Below, in pieces: positions 15,025 to 22,291 of a DNA stretch of 34,456 nt. The notes beneath the pieces are model-generated. The model was not told the DNA's origin, did not search any database, and saw only the letters and a program-made list of their open reading frames with translations. How positions within the stretch are numbered: the first letter of the stretch is position 1; each line of letters starts with the position of its first letter. The stretch is from Candidatus Anoxychlamydiales bacterium (GTDB lineage: Bacteria > Chlamydiota > Chlamydiia > Chlamydiales > SM23-39): assembly GCA_011065175.1 (NCBI GenBank), contig JAAKFE010000009.1, positions 1 through 34,456 on the forward strand, written 5' to 3'. A program made the position numbers and the translations under genes.

Positions 15025-16467
15025 ATGGCCACAAATATTGTGAGTTCAAATCCATCTACGCCTACTACTAATTATCAAGCCGTAACGAAAAAAGAAGAAG
15101 AAAGAGCGTTTTTAATTGCCATTGAATCTGGAAATACCGAAGAAGTTCAAAGATTTCTAGACAAAGGAGTAGATGTAGACATTAGAGATTTCCCTAGCAA
15201 CAATACGCCATTAATGTGTGCTGTATCCAAGGGTCATATAGAAATAGTTTCAATGTTAATCGAAAGAGGAGCTGACATACATGCACAAGATGATAGAGGT
15301 TATGCAGCATTATTTAATGTAAACTGGAGAAGAGATAAAGATCTAATTGAAATTTTATTAAAAAAAGGGGCATGCTTTAAGCCTCATGGTCAACAAGATG
15401 GTGAAGAATTACTGCTCGTTGCAAAAGCAGGCCTTACTGAGATATTTAGGGGTTTATTAAGAAGAGGAGTAGATATCAACTACTATGATTCTAATAATAA
15501 CACAGCATTATGGTTTGCGGCTAAAGAAGGAAATAAAGAGATAGTTGAAATTATACTAAAAAAAGCAGAAGACCTTAATTTAGTAGATTGTAGAAGAGCA
15601 TTAATTTTAGCCGCTGAAGCAGGTCTTAAAGATATAGTTAGGTTTTTACTAGATAAAGAAGAAATAAATGTCGATTATCGAGACATGAAGGATAACACAG
15701 CATTAATGCTAGCTGCTAAAAATGGACATAAAGATATAGTTAAAATGTTACTAACTAGAGCGTCAAATTATGAAATAGAAAGGGCTTTAATGCAACTTAC
15801 AATAACAAAAGATCATATAGAAATTGTTGACTTGTTATGTCGAAAATTGGGTATAGAAATTACGTATGACATTTCAAAGATAGAAGGCATTGCTAACTAT
15901 GCAAATAAATTAATTAAACAATTAGCTCAACAAACTGAAGAAGAACAAGGAAAATCTGATAATACAGTCTTAGTGTTCTTTCCTTTAAAAGATGATAATT
16001 GTGCTTTTCCAATAATGAGCAGGGTAGAGAAGGCAAGAAGTTTACGCCAAATATTTTCTGTAGTGAAAATCAAGCATCCAACAACTCCTGAAATGATGAA
16101 AGAAATTCTTCAAAAAAAACAATGGAATACTTTGATTATAAATGTTCATGGACACATAACTGGAAGGGGAATGTATTTCAGTGAGGATTTTAAATTAACA
16201 AGACATAATGTTCCAGAAGTTTTTAAGACGTTGAAAGATCATTCAAAACAGCAAGAAATTATTTTGGCTTCTTGTTTAACGGGTGTAAAAGGGGGAATTG
16301 CAGAGGTTGTAGCAGAAACGAGTAGAATAAAAACTATTGCTCCAACATTAGGAAGCAATAATTTTTATTTTATAAAGACTGATAATAGATTTGAAATCAG
16401 ATTTACTCATGATGACGAATTGGTAGATACTAAAACAATTGATCCTTTGACAGAATCCAATGTCTAA
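15025..16467 (+). CDS. ankyrin-repeat protein with C-terminal caspase/CHAT-like domain
   Basis: A 480-residue protein. Residues about 25-265 are ankyrin repeats, for example NTPLMCAVSKGHIEIVSMLI, NTALWFAAKEGNKEIVEIIL and NTALMLAAKNGHKDIVKMLL. Residues about 310-460 form a separate alpha/beta domain. It has WNTLIINVHGHITGRGMYF with His375-Gly-His377, and IILASCLTGVKGG with Cys417. The spacing of an HG(H) strand end and an (A)SCxTG strand end is that of clan CD cysteine peptidases and CHAT domains. A strong AAGGA precedes the ATG. There is no signal peptide. An effector acting in a host cell, or a peptidase in a defence or death pathway, are the two readings. Function is inferred only. Confidence 0.75.
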   Translation: MATNIVSSNPSTPTTNYQAVTKKEEERAFLIAIESGNTEEVQRFLDKGVDVDIRDFPSNNTPLMCAVSKGHIEIVSMLIERGADIHAQDDRGYAALFNVNWRRDKDLIEILLKKGACFKPHGQQDGEELLLVAKAGLTEIFRGLLRRGVDINYYDSNNNTALWFAAKEGNKEIVEIILKKAEDLNLVDCRRALILAAEAGLKDIVRFLLDKEEINVDYRDMKDNTALMLAAKNGHKDIVKMLLTRASNYEIERALMQLTITKDHIEIVDLLCRKLGIEITYDISKIEGIANYANKLIKQLAQQTEEEQGKSDNTVLVFFPLKDDNCAFPIMSRVEKARSLRQIFSVVKIKHPTTPEMMKEILQKKQWNTLIINVHGHITGRGMYFSEDFKLTRHNVPEVFKTLKDHSKQQEIILASCLTGVKGGIAEVVAETSRIKTIAPTLGSNNFYFIKTDNRFEIRFTHDDELVDTKTIDPLTESNV

Positions 16468-16640
16468 AAAACCTTGGATTCTTGTTTCCAGTAATATTTG
16501 CTTGATTTCTCAAGTCTTACGATATCTAAGCTAAGAGAAAACGCCCCTTTTCTTAAAATATTTATAGCAGCATTTTTATGCGCGATTTTTCCGTTCTTTC
16601 TAGCTAAATGCTCTAATACTTTTAAAAATGTCTGAAAAGA
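16464..16640 (-). pseudogene. possible transposase (TnpB-like) C-terminal remnant
   Basis: The leftward frame is open here and reads LARKNGKIAHKNAAINILRK and then a 30-residue tail ending at the TAG at 16464. NAAINILRxG recalls the RDxNAAxNIL end of TnpB/OrfB proteins, but the Asp is missing and no other TnpB segment is present. It overlaps the start of the XRE-type gene on the other strand. The resemblance is short and could be accidental. Confidence 0.3.
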
Positions 16641-16951
16641 TAAATCAGACTTCTTTTATTTTTGAACCATTTTATTATCAAAAGTTTGATGGTAGAGTTG
16701 TCTGTGAATTTAGAAAATGGTTAAATCTTACACAAAGAGAATTTGCAAGTTGTTTTGATCTCGCTAGAAGTTCTTTGAATAAAATTGAACAAATGAACGA
16801 GTTTGGAAAAGAGGTAATGAAACGTTTAAAAATATACGTAATGTTCCCTATGGTTGCTTTAGAACAGATACAAAGAAAAGGGGGTATTTTAAATAGTAAA
16901 AAAAGAGATATAGTTGAAAAGAAACTTCAAAAAGAGAAGTTTTTAATTTAA
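16628..16951 (+). CDS. XRE-type helix-turn-helix protein
   Basis: A 107-residue protein whose middle part, EFRKWLNLTQREFASCFDLA followed by RSSLNKIEQ, is a clear XRE/Cro-type helix-turn-helix (residues about 26-56). Proteins of this size and layout are often antitoxins of the HigA or MqsA kind or small repressors. No toxin gene is visible on either side. The flanking DNA holds a possible transposase remnant and a recF fragment, so it may be an orphan left by rearrangement. No ribosome binding site is apparent before this ATG, and the real start may be slightly downstream. Confidence 0.6.
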   Translation: MSEKINQTSFIFEPFYYQKFDGRVVCEFRKWLNLTQREFASCFDLARSSLNKIEQMNEFGKEVMKRLKIYVMFPMVALEQIQRKGGILNSKKRDIVEKKLQKEKFLI

Positions 16952-17040
16952 ATATTTTGATCTTTTAAACTAATAAAATCGGCATTTCCAAAACTTTCAG
17001 TGGTCTTGAGTAGGGTAATAAAAATTGTGAGAAAATCTCT
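16948..17040 (-). pseudogene. duplicated fragment of the recF 3' end
   Basis: Read leftwards this stretch encodes IFITLLKTTESFGNADFISL and then KDQNI followed by a stop. It matches the end of the intact RecF (VFITMPRLNESFENANFINL, KDQNI, stop). The last 50 or so bases are about 90 percent identical to 18361-18412, and the match fades upstream. Together with the intact copy it brackets the ankyrin gene at 17102-18178 as direct repeats 1,413 bp apart. Confidence 0.75.
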
Positions 17041-17101
17041 TATAAAAAAGAGGTGTAATTAAAAGCTTTAGTTTACGTCACATAAGCAAACTATATTTAT
17101 T

Positions 17102-18178
17102 TTAAATACTGAGAGCTTCTTTAGTACGTATTTTTTCTACTAGATCCTCAAAACCTTTTTCTATGGCCCAATTTAAGGCAGTTCGTCCGGTTTTATCTTG
17201 AAGACTAAGAGCTTCTGGAGACATTTTTTTTAGTATTTCTCTTGCTAAAGGCTCATTGTCTCTTTCTATGGCCAAATGTAAGGTTGTATATTCCTTCTGA
17301 TCTTGGAGATGAAGAGCTTCTGAAGGCATTTTTTTGAGTATTTCTCTTGCTAAATGGTCATACCCAAAGATTATGGCATAATGTAAGACTGTTCGTCCGT
17401 AAATATCTTGAATACTAAGAGCTTCTGGAGACATTTTTTTGAGTATTTCTCTTGCTAAATGGTCATAACCAAGGATTATGGCATAATGTAAGGTTGTATA
17501 TTCGCCCTGATCTTTGAGACTAAGAGCTTCTGGAGACATTTTTTTGAGTATTTCTCTTGCTAAAGGCATATTGCCTTTGGTTATGGGCAAATATAAGGCT
17601 GTTCGTCCGTAAATATCTTGAATACTAAGAGCTTCTTCAGGTATTTTTTTTAATAGCTCTATTGCTATTGCTAAAGGTAGATTGTCTTTTTCTATGGCCA
17701 AATGTAATATTGTCTGACCTTTATTGTTTTTAATTTTTAATATCTCAGGTATGCATTCATTAGGAATTTCATTAAACACTTCTATAAATTTTTCATAACT
17801 CCCTTCGTTTAATAAACGGTGTAATTCAGTTTCTATATTATAATAAACATAGTAATGTATTATTAATTGTTTTACAAAATCTACCCGGCCTTCGAAATCT
17901 AAAGTTTGTATTCTATATGGTTTTATATCTTCATTTAAATCTTCAATTTGAGTTTTAAAGTCAGAATAAGCAGCTTGTATGGGATTTTCTTGAGAGAGGC
18001 AATATAATACAAATTTAAAATGTTCAGGAATCTCAAGCTCTAATATTTTCAAACCAATAATACCTATTTTCTCTACTATTCGTTTGACGTCCTCATCAAG
18101 ACTATCAAATTTTGTAGAGTCTGCCTCAACTTGTAATATATTTAATTGTTTGCATGCTGCTTCAATTATTAAAGTCAT
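17102..18178 (-). CDS. ankyrin-repeat protein with near-identical internal repeats
   Basis: A 358-residue protein. The first 140 residues are helical and unrecognised. From about residue 150 to the end there are about seven ankyrin repeats, several almost identical: GRTALYLPITKGNMPLAREI, then LKKMSPEALSLKDQ, and so on. The DNA shows the same 102-bp period from about 17200 to 17640 (34 residues per unit), which points to recent expansion. There is no signal peptide or membrane segment. Ankyrin proteins of host-associated bacteria are frequent effectors, but nothing here shows secretion. The gene lies between the recF fragment and intact recF and is likely an insertion. Confidence 0.8.
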   Translation of the reverse strand: MTLIIEAACKQLNILQVEADSTKFDSLDEDVKRIVEKIGIIGLKILELEIPEHFKFVLYCLSQENPIQAAYSDFKTQIEDLNEDIKPYRIQTLDFEGRVDFVKQLIIHYYVYYNIETELHRLLNEGSYEKFIEVFNEIPNECIPEILKIKNNKGQTILHLAIEKDNLPLAIAIELLKKIPEEALSIQDIYGRTALYLPITKGNMPLAREILKKMSPEALSLKDQGEYTTLHYAIILGYDHLAREILKKMSPEALSIQDIYGRTVLHYAIIFGYDHLAREILKKMPSEALHLQDQKEYTTLHLAIERDNEPLAREILKKMSPEALSLQDKTGRTALNWAIEKGFEDLVEKIRTKEALSI

Positions 18179-18360
18179 AATACATTTCTTTTTATTGCTA
18201 AGTTATTGTTAATAATAATAAATATAGTATAACAGTTAAAAATAATTAATTGCAATAAATTGTTTTTTTTAACTTTTATTAAGAAAAAACAATCTATTTT
18301 ATAAACATTTAAATGTTAATGATTTGTGAAAAGCACGCTCCAATTTTCAAATTTTTTTTA

Positions 18361-19431
18361 TTAAATATTTTGATCTTTCAAATTAATAAAATTGGCATTT
18401 TCAAAGCTTTCATTTAACCTTGGCATAGTTATAAAAACTTGAGAGAATTTTTTAAAAGCTTCTTTTAGATTTTTTTTATGGTTTTCATCTAAGTGAGCAT
18501 CAAAATCATCAATTAAAAAAAGAGGTTTTTGCTCAAATTTAGAATGTAAAATTTGCCACTCGGCAAAGCGAAGAGCATATAAAAGGATTTTTTTCTGGCC
18601 TTCAGAAGCAAAACTTTTAGCAGATTTTCCTGAAAAACTTATTGAAAAATCATCTCTATGGGGCCCAAGTAGAGTTGTTTTAAAATCTAGATCCTTTTTT
18701 TGATTTTGCTCTAAAACTTTTAGATATGAAAGATTTGTTTTTTCTAAATCATTTTCAGCTTGAATAGATGATAAATAATAAATTTTAGGTTTATCTAAAA
18801 CATCTGATAGATTTTCTAAGATTTCATTTAAGGGGTTTTGAAGAGTTTTTAAAAACACTTTTCTTCTTAATGTTAGATAAGCGGCGGACTTTGCAAGCTC
18901 AATATTAAAGGGTTTTAATAGATGAGATTTTTTGCTTTTTAAAAGGTGGTTTCTTTGTTTTAAAGCTTTTGTAAATCTGAGATAATGATGAACATAGAGG
19001 GGATCTTCTTGAGCTAGATATAGATTTAAAAATTTACGTCTAGTAGCTGGTTTTCCTTTAATTAAATCTAGATCATCAGGCGAGTGAAGAGTAGTCGGTA
19101 AAATCCCTAAAAGTGAGGTAAAAGAAGGATAAGTGCTTGCATTGTGGGTAATTCTTTTTGTGTTTCCATCATAGTATATTTTAATAATCTGTGAGATATT
19201 TTTTGTAATTATTTCAGCTTCTATAAAAAAAAAGGTTTTCTGATGTTTTATAAGTTCTTTTAAATTTAGAGTTTTAAAGGATTTTCCTGTGCTTATAAGA
19301 TTAATAGCTTCTAAAAGATTGGTTTTTCCAATAGCATTTGGTCCGCATATTATATTAAGTTGCTTTGCGAAATTAATTGTAAAATTAGAGTAATTTCTAA
19401 AATTACGCAAACTGAGGGTTTTGAGAAACAT
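18361..19431 (-). CDS. recF: DNA replication and repair protein RecF
   Basis: A 356-residue SMC-like ATPase of usual RecF length. The N-terminus LKTLSLRNFRNYSNFTINF is typical. Walker A is GPNAIGKTNLLEAI. Further marks are GPHRDDFSISFSGK, the signature FASEGQKKILLYALRFAE, and Walker B PLFLIDDFDAHLDENHK. RecF loads the RecA machinery at gaps with RecO and RecR. The start overlaps the end of dnaN by 29 bp, so the two are cotranscribed and probably coupled, as in many bacteria. A diverged copy of its last codons lies at 16948-17040. Confidence 0.95.
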   Translation of the reverse strand: MFLKTLSLRNFRNYSNFTINFAKQLNIICGPNAIGKTNLLEAINLISTGKSFKTLNLKELIKHQKTFFFIEAEIITKNISQIIKIYYDGNTKRITHNASTYPSFTSLLGILPTTLHSPDDLDLIKGKPATRRKFLNLYLAQEDPLYVHHYLRFTKALKQRNHLLKSKKSHLLKPFNIELAKSAAYLTLRRKVFLKTLQNPLNEILENLSDVLDKPKIYYLSSIQAENDLEKTNLSYLKVLEQNQKKDLDFKTTLLGPHRDDFSISFSGKSAKSFASEGQKKILLYALRFAEWQILHSKFEQKPLFLIDDFDAHLDENHKKNLKEAFKKFSQVFITMPRLNESFENANFINLKDQNI

Positions 19432-20551
19432 CAGCTTCGCTAGTAGTTTTGAGATCGTTTAATCTCATCGGCATGATAACAAAAGTAGCAGTAGTGGAGT
19501 CTGTTATCATTCCTGGGTTATAAGCATCTTGAATAGAAAATTTGATAGTCTCATCTTTGCTGTGTCTCAAAATATCCATAAAATAAAATGGATTAAATGC
19601 AACTTCTAGTTTTTCATTAGAATAATCAACTGGCATTGAAACAATTCCCTCTCCAATATCTGAGCTCATAGCTGTTAGTTGGAGTTGCCCTTGATCGAAG
19701 ATAAATCTAACAGATCCAGAGCTATCTGGTGTAAATAGTGATACTTGTCTAAGTAGTGTAATTAATTCTTCTCTGTGAAGAATCATTGAAGTAGTGCTAT
19801 TCGATGGTATTACTTTTTCAACATCAGGATATTCTCCTGAAAGAAGCTTTGTTATAAGAGTAATATTTGAGGATTCTAAAAATATTTTATCATGCATCAA
19901 AGATAAATTTACTATTTGTTCATCATCTGATAATAGTTTAATCATTTCTTCTGCAGCTTTTAAAGGCAGAATATAAGATCCTTGAAAGGATGGGTCTACA
20001 TCTAGATTGGCATACATTTTAGAGAGTCTTTTTCCATCTGTAGAGATAAAAGATGCTATTTTTTTATCTACTTTCATGTAGATACCATTTAAAACAAATC
20101 TAGAGTCTTCTCTTGCTGCAGAAAAATATGTCCTATATAACATCTCTTTTAGAGTCCCTGAAGAAATAGGGATTTGAGTAGCTTTAGAACTATCTGGAAG
20201 AGAAGGAAATTCTGATTTTGCCATACCATTAATTTTGAAATGAGAAGATACGGAAGTAATCTCAGCTACATCAGAGCTTGGACATGTGATTTTAATTTGT
20301 GGAGATGTTAGCTCTTTTATCAGATGAAAAAATCGTTTTGCAGGAAGCGCAATCGCACCTTCTTCTACAACTTTGGCTTCAGAAAAACATAGCATACTCG
20401 TTGTTAAATCAGTCGCTTTCAAATATAGTTGACCATCTCTAGCTTCTAATAAGACATTTGATAAAACAGCAATAGCAGGTTTATTGGCTACGATATTTTG
20501 AATTTTCCCAATTAGTTGAGTAAGTTCATTTTTTGATATTACAACTTTCAT
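19403..20551 (-). CDS. dnaN: DNA polymerase III beta subunit (sliding clamp)
   Basis: A 382-residue clamp protein with three similar domains. VISKNELTQLIGKIQNIVAN opens domain 1. RYVFSA-like YFSAAREDSRFVLNGIYM lies in domain 2. FNPFYFMDILRH and the terminal FVIMPMRL (the family has the conserved MP(M/V)R) are in domain 3. It encircles DNA and holds the replicative polymerase and repair factors. AAGGATC precedes the ATG, and a promoter is visible upstream. It is followed by recF with an overlap. Neighbouring smpB in the same direction recalls the chlamydial gene order. Confidence 0.96.
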   Translation of the reverse strand: MKVVISKNELTQLIGKIQNIVANKPAIAVLSNVLLEARDGQLYLKATDLTTSMLCFSEAKVVEEGAIALPAKRFFHLIKELTSPQIKITCPSSDVAEITSVSSHFKINGMAKSEFPSLPDSSKATQIPISSGTLKEMLYRTYFSAAREDSRFVLNGIYMKVDKKIASFISTDGKRLSKMYANLDVDPSFQGSYILPLKAAEEMIKLLSDDEQIVNLSLMHDKIFLESSNITLITKLLSGEYPDVEKVIPSNSTTSMILHREELITLLRQVSLFTPDSSGSVRFIFDQGQLQLTAMSSDIGEGIVSMPVDYSNEKLEVAFNPFYFMDILRHSKDETIKFSIQDAYNPGMITDSTTATFVIMPMRLNDLKTTSEADVSQNPQFA

Positions 20552-20585
20552 GGATGAGATCCTTTTTCATTTATATTAATATAAA

Positions 20586-20615
20586 AAGATACGTTATTTT
20601 TTTAAGTCATGTCAA
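20586..20615 (-). promoter_or_regulatory. sigma70-type promoter of dnaN-recF
   Basis: Read leftwards, TTGACA (20615-20610), an 18-bp spacer and TATCTT (20591-20586) precede the dnaN ATG by about 35 bp. The -35 box is consensus and the -10 box is fair. Confidence 0.5.
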
Positions 20616-20678
20616 GAAGAATCTAAAAAAAATAGTTCAAAAATATAACTTTTAAAAATATAGCTAAGAGCGGACTTT

Positions 20679-21794
20679 TTAAATTTTAATTGTTGCAAAC
20701 CTAATGATTCTATTTGTAGTTTCGATAATTTTTTGAGTAGTTTTTTGTATTGCTAAAATAGTTAAATCAACTAAAGGCCCAATTGTTTTTTTGTATAAAA
20801 TTGTTGAGATCTCAGCTGTTTTTTGAGCTATAGATTTAATAGCTAAAAAACACTTGCTTGCAATTGGGTAGATAACATTTCTATAAATAATAGAGCTTGC
20901 TTTTGAAGTTATTTTCCAGCCCCATTTTAAAAGAGGGAAAATAATTTTTGTAGTTACCCATTGATAACTTTGCTTTGTTAGTTTTAAAAGAGGATAGATC
21001 ACTTTATTATATAGGTTAGACAGAGCTGTTGAGAGCACTCTATAACTCCATCTTGCAAAAGGTTTTGCGATATTTCTACTAATCCAAATAATACCTTCTT
21101 TAGTAAGCTTTAAAAGAGGATCGATCACTTTATTATATAGGGAGGAAAAAGCTTTTGAGATTACTTTCCAAATCCAATTAACAAGAGGTTTAATAATTTT
21201 TTCCTCAATAAAATTTATAATTTTAGCTATTTTATTTATAAATGAGATTATATAAGGTTTTAAAAAATTAATAAATTTAGTGATTTGATTTATTAACGGA
21301 TTGATAACGTATTTCATTGATAGATCGATAAATTTAGATATATATCTATTAATCGTTTTAATTAATGCAGGGATTTTCGAAAGAAGATATTTTGGTGCCT
21401 TATAAAAAATCATATAAGTCGGCACAGAAACGCTTAGAAACAAAGTTTCAGCTAGTTTTTGTATTTTTAATCCACCTTGCATTAAAAAATTAGAGAGCTT
21501 TGAAAGAGGGGATGTAGATGCTTTATTAGATAGAAGATTAGATGTTTGTATCATTGTCATAGAAATTAGATGCGAAATAGCAGAAGCGGCTAGTATAATT
21601 GCGGCTATTTTAACTATTTTAATAGCTAAATTTTTAACTGTAGTTAAATTAAATATTTTAAACTTTTGATCTATTGAAGAGCTTTTATCAATTGTTGAGA
21701 TTAAATTAGCAGATATTTGTTCTTCTGTAACTTTATGAGTAAATGTCGTTGGAATCGGATTATTGGGAGATGTTATAGTTGTTAAGGCTCTCAT
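20679..21794 (-). CDS. unrecognised protein with Trp/Pro helical repeats
   Basis: A 371-residue, very basic and hydrophobic protein that I do not recognise. A membrane segment lies near residues 55-80 (IVKIAAIILAASAISHLIS). After it the chain is a series of amphipathic helices with repeated xP(L/I) turns about every 20 residues, such as SLYNKVIDPLLKLTKEGIIW and NLYNKVIYPLLKLTKQSYQW. The two halves of this part form a 42-residue unit, and the DNA shows the matching 126-bp duplication (for example GATCACTTTATTATATAGG at 20997 and 21123). It may be a membrane-associated repeat protein. It sits between smpB and dnaN on the same strand, with no clear ribosome binding site. Confidence 0.65.
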   Translation of the reverse strand: MRALTTITSPNNPIPTTFTHKVTEEQISANLISTIDKSSSIDQKFKIFNLTTVKNLAIKIVKIAAIILAASAISHLISMTMIQTSNLLSNKASTSPLSKLSNFLMQGGLKIQKLAETLFLSVSVPTYMIFYKAPKYLLSKIPALIKTINRYISKFIDLSMKYVINPLINQITKFINFLKPYIISFINKIAKIINFIEEKIIKPLVNWIWKVISKAFSSLYNKVIDPLLKLTKEGIIWISRNIAKPFARWSYRVLSTALSNLYNKVIYPLLKLTKQSYQWVTTKIIFPLLKWGWKITSKASSIIYRNVIYPIASKCFLAIKSIAQKTAEISTILYKKTIGPLVDLTILAIQKTTQKIIETTNRIIRFATIKI

Positions 21795-21845
21795 ATATTT
21801 TTATTCTTTTTTTCATAAAAATATATTTTGACAGTTTAATGATTA

Positions 21846-22280
21846 TTATTCAATGTTGCGAATTTCTTTTTTTTGAGCTTTTTCTTTGAGTTTTGCTCTT
21901 TTATCGTAAGCTTTTTTACCTCTGGCCACTGCAATTTTTACTTTAGCTTTAGATTTTTTTAAATATATAGAAAGAGGGATCAAAGCTGTTCCTTTTTCAT
22001 GGACTTGTCTTTTTATCTGTAAAATCTCTTTTTTATGCATCAATAATTTTCTTTTTCTTCTTTCTTTATGAGAATCGGTTTTAGCAAACTTATAAGGAGC
22101 TATGTAGCTATTTATTAGCCAAAGCTCATTATCTTTTAGGTCAACATAAGAGTCTTGAAGTGAGGCTGAATGATCTCTTAGGGATTTGATTTCAGAGCCA
22201 AGTAAAACTATTCCAGCTTCGAAAGTTTCTAAGATTTCATAGTCATGAAAAGCTTTTCTATTTTGCACTAAATCTTTCAA
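21846..22280 (-). CDS. smpB: SsrA (tmRNA)-binding protein SmpB
   Basis: A 144-residue protein with all SmpB segments. QNRKAFHDYEILETFEAGIV opens it, followed by LLGSEIKSLRD, GTALIPLSIYLKKSKAKVKI and ARGKKAYDKRAKLKEKAQKK. It delivers tmRNA to stalled ribosomes for trans-translation. The frame is open five codons further, to a TTG at 22293-22295 that overlaps the upstream TGA. I prefer the TTG at 22278-22280, because GAGG lies nine bases before it and the protein then starts (M)KDLVQNRKAFHDY like known SmpB proteins. No ATG is available. It is cotranscribed with the upstream unknown gene. Confidence 0.93.
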   Translation of the reverse strand: MKDLVQNRKAFHDYEILETFEAGIVLLGSEIKSLRDHSASLQDSYVDLKDNELWLINSYIAPYKFAKTDSHKERRKRKLLMHKKEILQIKRQVHEKGTALIPLSIYLKKSKAKVKIAVARGKKAYDKRAKLKEKAQKKEIRNIE

Positions 22281-22291
22281 AAATAAATACC

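Noticed and set aside
17200-17640. Regularly spaced repeats that could suggest a CRISPR array
   Set aside because: The 102-bp units are in-frame ankyrin codons with no unique spacers, and no cas genes are present.
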